Below, in pieces: positions 25,769-32,444 of a stretch of 64,000 bases of DNA. The position numbers and the translations under genes are program-made. Each line of letters starts with the position of its first letter. Positions within the stretch are counted from its first letter, which is position 1. The stretch is taken from positions 1 to 64,000 of the forward strand of contig CAVQZD010000012.1 in NCBI GenBank assembly GCA_963718375.1. The letters run 5' to 3'. The notes under the pieces were generated by a model, which did not search any database, was not told where the DNA came from, and saw only the letters and a program-made list of their open reading frames with translations. The DNA is from RBG-16-64-13 sp963718375 (lineage in GTDB: Bacteria; Actinomycetota; Thermoleophilia; RBG-16-64-13).

Positions 25769-26263
25769 TTGCGCACGATGGCCGCTATCCTGGCTTCGGT
25801 CGGCCCGTCCAGGGTGTCCAGGAACCAAGAGGCGCTGCGTAGCTGGTCCGGCGCGTCCGGTTCCAGGGTGTGCGGCGAGGCCGGCATCCTGGAGCGAGTG
25901 ACCGAACAGAAGCGAGCCGAGCGCGCCGCGGCCGGCCCTGCGGCCGGCGCCACGCAAGCGGCCCAAATGGGCATCACCAGCGCCGAGGCAGCCTTCACTA
26001 CACCGGCGGAGCTGTTCGGCTGTGCCGACTGGACGGTCGCGGCGGCCGACGGCCCCGACGCCGATGGCAGCTTCGAGGCCCACGCCACCCGGTGCATGCT
26101 CTGCGCCCTCGCCAAGAAGCTGGACGCGCCCAGCCCCTGCCACATCTTCTGTCTGGACCCGATCGAGTCCATCGTGTCGACGCTCCGACCGGACGCGACC
26201 TTCGAAGTCCAGGAGACGCTGTATGCGGGTGAGGGGTGTCGGGTGCGAGTCGGTGGGGGGTGA
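25769..26263 (+). CDS. Cys-rich small protein, possibly ATC-hydrolase/DUF6125-like
   Basis: The coding frame with high third-position GC runs to TGA 26263. The clear domain begins about 25967 (ATG, MGITSAEAAFTTPAELFG) and shows ATRCMLCALAKKLDAPSPC, HIFCLDPIESIVSTLRP and FEVQETLYAGEGCRVRV. This pattern (C..A..L.A....C..D, then TL..G..C.V) recalls the small family named after L-2-amino-thiazoline-4-carboxylate hydrolase; I cannot confirm it. The upstream part from TTG 25769 is Ala/Arg-rich and doubtful. It follows bthL in the same direction and may serve the arene pathway, for example in sensing or processing a substrate. Confidence 0.45.
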   Translation: MRTMAAILASVGPSRVSRNQEALRSWSGASGSRVCGEAGILERVTEQKRAERAAAGPAAGATQAAQMGITSAEAAFTTPAELFGCADWTVAAADGPDADGSFEAHATRCMLCALAKKLDAPSPCHIFCLDPIESIVSTLRPDATFEVQETLYAGEGCRVRVGGG

Positions 26264-26295
26264 GGACAGCGGCGCCGCCACCCCAAGGTAGCGGG

Positions 26296-27345
26296 TCACG
26301 CCACGGAGAATCTGAACACGGTCCTCTCTTCGTACCGTTGCCCGGGCTCGAGCAGGGTGCTCGGGAACGTCGGACGGTTGGGCGAATCCGGGAAGTGCTG
26401 CGTTTCCAGAGCCAGGCCTTGGTGGCGCTTGTAGACCGCTCCATCGGCACCGGCGACTCCCGCGAAGTGGTTGCCTGTATAGAGCTGGACGGCGGGTTGG
26501 GTCGAGAGGACCTCCATCCGGCGGCCGCTGCCCGGATGGTGCACGTCGGCGAGGGGGCTTAGGCCCGGTTCGCCGGCAGTGGCCACGAGACAGACGTCGT
26601 AGAGCTCGCCAAAGCCTTCGCCACGTGCGGCGATGTCCTCACCGACGCGTTTGGGCTGGCGGAAGTCCAGGGGTGACCCGGCGACGGCGACCACCTCTCC
26701 CGTAGGGATGAGTTCCCCATCGACGGGCAGGAAGTGGTCGCACTCGAGGGTGAGTTCATGATCCAGCACATCACCCGAGTCGTGGCCCCCGAGGTTGAAG
26801 TACGAGTGGTTGGTCAGGTTGACGTGGGTCGCCATATCGGTCGAGGCGGCGTAGTCGATCTGCAGTTCGGCGTCCAGGGAGAGGCGGTAGGTGACCCGCA
26901 CTTCAAGAGTGCCGGGATAACCCTGCTCCCCATCCGGGCTGGTGTAGCTGTACTCGACGCCCACAGAGTCCTCAGTCTCGAACGGTTCGGCCTGCCAGAC
27001 CCGCTTGTCGAACCCCACAGTCCCCCCGTGCAGGTGGTTGCGCCCTTCGTTCGCGGTGAGGGGATAGCGCCTGCCGTCGAGTGAGAAGCTGCTCCCGCCG
27101 ATGCGGTTGGCGTACCGGCCCACAGTGGCTCCGAGATAGTGCGTGCTCTTCTCATACGCCTCTAGATCGGCGTGGGCCAGTACGAGGTTGGCGGTCTGTC
27201 CATGGCGGTCCGGTGTCTCCAGCCTGAGGAGCGTCGCTCCATAGGCGATCACCTTAGCGGAGATGCCCGCTTCTCCGACCAGCGTGAAGGCGTCGACTTG
27301 CTCACCCCCACTGGTCGTGCCGTATGTATATCGCTCGACCTTCAA
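26296..27345 (-). CDS. galM: Aldose 1-epimerase (mutarotase)
   Basis: The 349-residue galactose-mutarotase family protein interconverts sugar anomers. Motifs: YGATLLRLETPDRHGQ, LGATVGRYANRIGGSSF, NEGRNHLHGGTVGFDKRVW, the catalytic His in THVNLTNHSYFNLGG, and the glutamate region ALETQHFPDSPN. No signal peptide. It is the last gene of a minus-strand unit behind araB (16-base gap) and probably supplies the right anomer of L-arabinose. Confidence 0.92.
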   Translation of the reverse strand: MKVERYTYGTTSGGEQVDAFTLVGEAGISAKVIAYGATLLRLETPDRHGQTANLVLAHADLEAYEKSTHYLGATVGRYANRIGGSSFSLDGRRYPLTANEGRNHLHGGTVGFDKRVWQAEPFETEDSVGVEYSYTSPDGEQGYPGTLEVRVTYRLSLDAELQIDYAASTDMATHVNLTNHSYFNLGGHDSGDVLDHELTLECDHFLPVDGELIPTGEVVAVAGSPLDFRQPKRVGEDIAARGEGFGELYDVCLVATAGEPGLSPLADVHHPGSGRRMEVLSTQPAVQLYTGNHFAGVAGADGAVYKRHQGLALETQHFPDSPNRPTFPSTLLEPGQRYEERTVFRFSVA

Positions 27346-27361
27346 CCGCCGGCCTCTCCTG

Positions 27362-29032
27362 CTAGCAGCTTGCTTGGTCCCGGAGGTCGCGCAGGCGGTG
27401 CAGCACCTCCGACTGCCGACCGAAATAGTCGTGCAACTCCTTGTATTCCCTGTAGAGCGCGTCGTACTCCTCGGCTCGGCTCGGGTCGGGTACTACCACT
27501 GCTTCCTCCCGTCCACCCATGGCCCGGGACGCGGCGAAGATGTCCGGGTACGCTCCGGCCGCGACTGCGGCATGGATGGCCGAACCCAGGGCCGGGCCCT
27601 GGTCTGAGCGCGTGATGCTCAAGGGGCGCCGGGTCACGTCCGCGTAGATCTGCATGAGGAACTCGTTCTTGACCAACCCGCCGGCCACCACGAACTCCGT
27701 CACGGGCACCCCTTGCGACTCGAAGGCTTCGATGATGGTCCTGGTGCCGAAGGCCGTGGATTCCAGAAGCGCCCTGTAGACATGCTCGGGCTTGGTCGCC
27801 AGGGTGAGCCCCGCGATGACCCCGCTCAGGTGGTGGTCGACCAGGATGGAGCGGTTGCCGCTAAGCCAATCGAGGGCCACGAGCCCGTGTTCGCCGACCT
27901 GCTGCAGAGCGGCCGCCTGCGTGAGGTAGTCATGGAGGCTCAGGCCTTGCGCGGCCGCGGCCTCGGCATAGCTGCCGGGCACGCTGCTTTCGACGAACCA
28001 GGCGAAGATGTCGCCGACACCACTCTGACCGGCCTCGTAGCCCCACAGCCCAGGCAGGACCCCGTCCTTGACGACTCCGCACATGCCCGGGACTTCGGCC
28101 AGCACATCACCGTTCATGATGTGGCAGGTGGAGGTGCCCATGACGGCCAGCATCTGACCCGGTTCTATCGCCTGGGCGGCCGCGGCGGTCACATGTGCAT
28201 CGACGTTGCCCACCGCTACAGCTATGCCTTCGGGTAGGCCGGTCCAGCGCGCGGCCTCAGCTGTGAGCGAGCCGGCGCGACCGCCCAGCGCAGAGAGCGG
28301 ATGAGCGAGCTTGTCGTCGACGAAGTCGACGAACGCCGGCGAAAGAGCGGCCAGGTACTCGCGCGAGGGCCAGGCTCCGTCTTGGTAGATGCCTTTGTAG
28401 CCGGCCGTGCACACGTTGCGGGTCTCGGTCCCGCAGAGTTGCCAGATGATCCAGTCGGCCGCCTCGATCCAGCGGTCGATTCGGGCGTAGACCTCCGGGT
28501 CTTCGGCGAGCACCTGGAGGGCCTTCGCGAACTCCCATTCCGACGAGATCTTGCCGCCGTACCGGTCTATCCAGGGCTCTCTGCGCTGGTGGGCCACGTC
28601 GGTCACCAGGTCGGCCCAGGGTTGAGCGGCATGGTGTTTCCAGAGCTTGGGATAGGCGTGCGGCCGGCCGGCCAACTCGGGTAGCTCACACAAGGGGGTG
28701 CCGTCCCGCAGCGTGGGCATGACCGTGCACGCCGTGAAGTCGGTCCCGATGCCTATCACGCTGGCGGGATCAACACTCGCTTCGCGGAGCGCGGCCGGTA
28801 CGGCCGCGCGTAGGGCCCCGCGCCAATCCTCGGGTATCTGCAACGCCCAGTCAGGGGGCAGAGGCTCACCGGTGGAGGGGAGTACGTCATCGACCACCGC
28901 GTGGGGGTACTCATACACGGCGCTGCCCATCTCGGCGCCGTCGCGCACCCGCACGACGAGCGCCCGCGCAGACAGGGTCCCGAAGTCCACGCCAACGGCA
29001 TAGACGTCGCGGCCGAGGTCACTGGGCATCAT
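27362..29032 (-). CDS. araB: L-ribulokinase AraB
   Basis: FGGY-family kinase of 556 residues. N-terminal ATP-site motif VGVDFGTLSARALV; GIGTDFTACTVMP; the substrate region KLWKHHAAQPWADLV and GKISSEWEFAKALQ; C-terminal VVAGGLVKNEFLMQIYAD. Length and motifs fit AraB rather than xylulokinase. It phosphorylates L-ribulose from AraA, and the product goes to AraD. It lies 18 bases behind the regulator gene on the same strand. Confidence 0.93.
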   Translation of the reverse strand: MMPSDLGRDVYAVGVDFGTLSARALVVRVRDGAEMGSAVYEYPHAVVDDVLPSTGEPLPPDWALQIPEDWRGALRAAVPAALREASVDPASVIGIGTDFTACTVMPTLRDGTPLCELPELAGRPHAYPKLWKHHAAQPWADLVTDVAHQRREPWIDRYGGKISSEWEFAKALQVLAEDPEVYARIDRWIEAADWIIWQLCGTETRNVCTAGYKGIYQDGAWPSREYLAALSPAFVDFVDDKLAHPLSALGGRAGSLTAEAARWTGLPEGIAVAVGNVDAHVTAAAAQAIEPGQMLAVMGTSTCHIMNGDVLAEVPGMCGVVKDGVLPGLWGYEAGQSGVGDIFAWFVESSVPGSYAEAAAAQGLSLHDYLTQAAALQQVGEHGLVALDWLSGNRSILVDHHLSGVIAGLTLATKPEHVYRALLESTAFGTRTIIEAFESQGVPVTEFVVAGGLVKNEFLMQIYADVTRRPLSITRSDQGPALGSAIHAAVAAGAYPDIFAASRAMGGREEAVVVPDPSRAEEYDALYREYKELHDYFGRQSEVLHRLRDLRDQASC

Positions 29033-29050
29033 CGTATGGTCCGCCTTTAC

Positions 29051-30073
29051 TCAGACATGGGCAGTGGGGCCGGCCGTGCTGGAGCGCATCACCAGCGAGG
29101 GGGCTATCACGGAGCGCGACGACGTGATCGGCCGACCCTCGATCATGTCCAAGAGCAGTCGGATACCTGTGCGCCCGACCGCCTGGAAGTCTTGCAGCAC
29201 CGTGGTCAAAGGAGGGGCGAAGAACCCTGACTCGGGCGCGCAGTCAAAACCCACCACGCTGATGTCTTCGGGCACCCGTACGCCTCTCTCACTGCAGGCC
29301 TTCAAGAAGCCCAGAGCCATGTGGTCGTTGGCACTGAAGACGGCGGTCACGCCGGGTTGGGCCAGCAGCGCCTCGGCCGCTTCGTAGCCAGAAGGTGCCG
29401 TCCAGTCCCCTCGGACCACCGGAGGTACCGGCGCCCCGGCCGCCTCGAGTGAGCTTCTCCACCCTTCGAGTCGGGCCTCAGCCTCCAACCACGTGCTGGG
29501 ACCGGCAAGATGATGCACTGTGCGATGTCCGAGGCCGAGTAGGTGTTCGGTCGCCAGGCGAGCTCCGAGGGGTTGGTCGACTCCGACGGACGGGGTCCGC
29601 AGGGTGCCGCTCTCGCTGCCGACGGTCACGAGCGGAGCGTCTATCGTCACCAGCTCCAATAGGTGGGAGACGCTCTCGCCCAAGGTGACGATGACGTACC
29701 CGTCCGGTGAATGTTGGCCAAGCACGTCGATCGCCTCGACGACGGAGTCCTGGCCGGCTGTGTCGAGGCTGACCACGTTGACCAGATACTGGGCCTCACG
29801 CGCGGCCCGCTGGATGCCCACTAGGGTAGAGGCGGGACCGTACCAAGACGTCCCCGAGGCGACCACTCCGATCATGTGTGTCTGGTTCGTCGCGAGCGCT
29901 CGTGCGACGCTGTTGCGCCGGTACTGCAGGGTCTCAGCTGCTTCTATCACCCGGTCCCGGGTATCGGGCCTCACCACCGGCAGGTCGTTCATCACCCTGG
30001 ACACGGTCTGATGCGAGACTCCGGCCAAGGCGGCCACATCGGCCATGGTCGGGCGGCGTCGCTCCTGTGTCAC
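29051..30073 (-). CDS. araR: LacI-family regulator of arabinose genes (AraR-like)
   Basis: GTG 30073 is preferred because AAGGAG lies seven bases upstream and the product then starts shortly before the HTH. The domain TMADVAALAGVSHQTVSRVMND is the LacI-type HTH with hinge (AAETLQYRRNSVARALA). The effector domain follows (IGVVASGTSWYGPAST, AVFSANDHMALGFLKAC, DISVVGFDCAPESGFF). The divergent araA promoter region carries a sequence close to the actinobacterial AraR operator. It likely represses araAD and itself with araB-galM until arabinose is present. Confidence 0.88.
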   Translation of the reverse strand: MTQERRRPTMADVAALAGVSHQTVSRVMNDLPVVRPDTRDRVIEAAETLQYRRNSVARALATNQTHMIGVVASGTSWYGPASTLVGIQRAAREAQYLVNVVSLDTAGQDSVVEAIDVLGQHSPDGYVIVTLGESVSHLLELVTIDAPLVTVGSESGTLRTPSVGVDQPLGARLATEHLLGLGHRTVHHLAGPSTWLEAEARLEGWRSSLEAAGAPVPPVVRGDWTAPSGYEAAEALLAQPGVTAVFSANDHMALGFLKACSERGVRVPEDISVVGFDCAPESGFFAPPLTTVLQDFQAVGRTGIRLLLDMIEGRPITSSRSVIAPSLVMRSSTAGPTAHV

Positions 30074-30092
30074 CCGGTCGCTCCTTGAGTGG

Positions 30093-30121
30093 TTGACATC
30101 GACGAGACGGTAGCCTAGAGT
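30093..30121 (+). promoter_or_regulatory. araA promoter
   Basis: TTGACA at 30093-30098 and TAGAGT at 30116-30121, separated by 17 bases. The start point would fall near 30128, just before the operator at 30138-30153 and 56 bases before the araA ATG. Confidence 0.6.
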
Positions 30122-30137
30122 AGCGGCCACAGTCAAG

Positions 30138-30153
30138 ATGTTAGCGGAAACAT
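30138..30153 (+). promoter_or_regulatory. AraR-type operator
   Basis: A 16-base dyad ATGTTAGCGGAAACAT, close to the ATGTTAGCGCTAACAT form known for actinobacterial AraR. It is placed directly downstream of the predicted araA start point and between the divergent transcripts. Confidence 0.7.
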
Positions 30154-30183
30154 TGGCTATAACAAAGGGACCAGACCGCCGAC

Positions 30184-31659
30184 ATGAAGCATCTGGAGAT
30201 ATGGTTCGTGGTGGGCTCGCAGTCCATGTATGGCCCAGAAGTGTTGGAGACCGTGGCCGCGCGCGGGGCTGAGATGGCCGCCTTCATCGACAGCCAACCT
30301 GCGATCCCCTGTCGATTCGTCTACAAGGGGACGATGAAGTCATCGGCTGAGGTCGCGGACATCGTCAAGCAGGCGAACGCCGCCGATTCTTGCTGCGGCC
30401 TCGTGACCTGGGCCCACACCTTCTCCCCCAGCAAGATGTGGATCGCGGGCCTGAGTCTACTGCAGAGACCTTGGTGCCATTTCTGCACCCAATACAACCG
30501 GTCGATCCCCGCCCAAGAGATCGACATGGACTTCATGAACCTCAACCAGGCCGCTCACGGCGATCGGGAGCATGGGTTCATCGGCGCCAGGATGCGGCTG
30601 ACGCGAAAGATCGTGGCGGGCTACTGGCAGGACGAATCGCCGCTCCAAGAGCTCGGCGACTGGATGCGCGCGGCGGTCGGCTGCAGGGCGAGCCGAGAGA
30701 CCCGAGTCGTGCGCTTCGGTGACAACATGCGTGAGGTCGCGGTCACCGAAGGGGACAAGGTGGAGGCTCAGATCAAACTGGGTTGGCAGGTGAACACTTG
30801 GCCTGTGGGTGAGCTGGCGGACACCATCGGCAAGGTCGCCGAAGACGAAGTCGACGGGCTGCTTGACGACTACCGGCAGCGCTACGATATGGCGACCGAC
30901 GACTCTGAGGCCGTGCGTTACCAGGCGAGAGCCCAGATCGCGATCGAGACCATCCTGGTGCGAGAAGGCGCAGGCGCCTTCACCGACACTTTCGAAGACC
31001 TCTGGGGCCTGGAACAGCTCCCAGGCCTGGCGACGCAGGACCTGATGGCAAAGGGTCACGGGTTTGGGGCCGAGGGCGATTGGAGGACCGCCGCCATGAC
31101 CCGCATCATCAAAGAGATGACCCAGGGCCTTGACGGTGGCACGAGCTTCATGGAGGACTACACGTATCACTTCGAGCCGGGCAACGAGCTGGTCCTGGGC
31201 GCCCACATGCTTGAGGTGTGTCCGACCATCGCGGCAGGTAGACCGCGCATCGAGGTGCATCCACTGGGCATCGGCGGCAAACAAGCGCCGGCCCGCCTGG
31301 TGTTCGACGGACACGGGGGCGACGCGGTGGTGGTCTCTCTGGTGGACATGGGTGGGCGGCTGCGCCTGATCGTGCAGGACGTAGAATGCGTGGAGCCGCC
31401 TATTGCGATGCCCAACCTCCCCGTCGCCAGGGTGATGTGGCGGCCAGCCGCGGGGCTGACCGAGGGCATACGCCAATGGATACTCACCGGCGGCGCTCAT
31501 CACACAGTCTTGACCTATGCCGCCACCCCGGCGATGCTGAGAGACTGGGCGGACATCATGGGCATCGAGTTCGTGCACCTCTCCGCGGATACGCGTAGCG
31601 AGGATTTGAAGGACCGGCTGGAGTTGGCTGACGTGCTCTGGAAGCTGAGAGGTCTGTAG
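30184..31659 (+). CDS. araA: L-arabinose isomerase AraA
   Basis: 491 residues. The N-terminus LEIWFVVGSQSMYGPEVLE and the metal/catalytic residues typical of the family are present: Glu in GHGFGAEGDWRTAAM, Glu in TSFMEDYTYHFEPGN, His in LGAHMLEVCPTIA and His in TGGAHHTVLTY. It converts L-arabinose to L-ribulose in the cytoplasm. First gene of the araA-araD unit, controlled by the operator at 30138-30153. Confidence 0.95.
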   Translation: MKHLEIWFVVGSQSMYGPEVLETVAARGAEMAAFIDSQPAIPCRFVYKGTMKSSAEVADIVKQANAADSCCGLVTWAHTFSPSKMWIAGLSLLQRPWCHFCTQYNRSIPAQEIDMDFMNLNQAAHGDREHGFIGARMRLTRKIVAGYWQDESPLQELGDWMRAAVGCRASRETRVVRFGDNMREVAVTEGDKVEAQIKLGWQVNTWPVGELADTIGKVAEDEVDGLLDDYRQRYDMATDDSEAVRYQARAQIAIETILVREGAGAFTDTFEDLWGLEQLPGLATQDLMAKGHGFGAEGDWRTAAMTRIIKEMTQGLDGGTSFMEDYTYHFEPGNELVLGAHMLEVCPTIAAGRPRIEVHPLGIGGKQAPARLVFDGHGGDAVVVSLVDMGGRLRLIVQDVECVEPPIAMPNLPVARVMWRPAAGLTEGIRQWILTGGAHHTVLTYAATPAMLRDWADIMGIEFVHLSADTRSEDLKDRLELADVLWKLRGL

Positions 31660-31661
31660 GA

Positions 31662-32348
31662 GTGCTTAGAGATCTGAGAAGACAGGTGCTGAAGGCGAAC
31701 TTGATGCTGCCCGAGCACGGGCTGGTCAGCTTCACCTGGGGCAACGTCTCCGGGATAGACAGGGAGCGGGGTCTGATGGCCATCAAGCCCTCGGGCGTCG
31801 CGTACGAGAAGCTCAAGACGGGTGACATCGTGCTGGCGGACATGGCTGGCGGGCCGGTCGGCGGTGCTCTCAAGCCCTCGTCTGACGCGCCCACTCACCT
31901 TGAGCTCTACAAGGCGTTCCCCGACATCGGCGGAGTAGTGCATACCCATTCACGCTGGGCCACCGCCTTCGCCCAAGCGGGCAGGGGTATCCCGGCTCTG
32001 GGCACGACCCACGCCGACTACTTCTACGGCGAGATCCCCTGCACCCGTCCCCTTAAGGACGAAGAGATCCGGGAGCGCTACGAAGCCAACACAGGCATAG
32101 TCATCGCGGAACGCTTTCGGGACCTGGACCACGGGCAGATCCCCGGGGTGGTGGTACACGGCCACGGTGTGTTCTGTTGGGCCGACACTCCTGTGGAGGC
32201 CGCCGGACTAGCGATAATGCTGGAGGAGATCGCCCTCATGGCCTGGCACACCCTCGTGCTGGACCCCGCCAATCCGGGCATGCAGCAGAGCCTGCTGGAC
32301 AAGCACTACCTGCGCAAACATGGACGGGACGCCTACTACGGGCAGTAG
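31662..32348 (+). CDS. araD: L-ribulose-5-phosphate 4-epimerase AraD
   Basis: GTG start two bases after araA. The 228-residue class II aldolase-fold protein shows LPEHGLVSFTWGNVSGID, AIKPSGVAYEKL, SSDAPTHLELYKAFPDIGG, the zinc histidines in VVHTHSRWATAFA and the later VVVHGHGVFCW. It converts L-ribulose 5-phosphate to D-xylulose 5-phosphate, joining arabinose to the pentose phosphate route. Confidence 0.94.
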   Translation: MLRDLRRQVLKANLMLPEHGLVSFTWGNVSGIDRERGLMAIKPSGVAYEKLKTGDIVLADMAGGPVGGALKPSSDAPTHLELYKAFPDIGGVVHTHSRWATAFAQAGRGIPALGTTHADYFYGEIPCTRPLKDEEIRERYEANTGIVIAERFRDLDHGQIPGVVVHGHGVFCWADTPVEAAGLAIMLEEIALMAWHTLVLDPANPGMQQSLLDKHYLRKHGRDAYYGQ

Positions 32349-32362
32349 CCTTCCGAAGGGTA

Positions 32363-32423
32363 GTTAATGTCTTAACCATCGCGCCGAATCCTGCTATGCT
32401 GGTGAAGTCGTTAATGGCTTAAC
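32363..32423 (+). promoter_or_regulatory. Promoter with two GTTAA-N4-TTAAC operators
   Basis: Two perfect dyads of the form GTTAA-N4-TTAAC lie at 32363-32376 and 32410-32423, 47 bases centre to centre. A -10 box TATGCT (32395-32400) sits between them. A -35-like TTAACC (32372-32377), 17 bases upstream, overlaps the first dyad; the second falls just downstream of the expected start point. This is a classic repressor layout for the molybdoenzyme gene at 32445. The regulator is not identified. Confidence 0.65.
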
Positions 32424-32444
32424 CACTTTGGCGGACGGTGGCAC

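Noticed and set aside
25466..26299. 277- and 176-residue minus-strand frames opposite the small gene after bthL
   Set aside because: One has a protein-like C-terminus, but the plus frame has consistent codon bias up to a sensible stop and family-like motifs. The opposite frames overlap bthL and lack a ribosome site. Some doubt remains and is stated in the feature.
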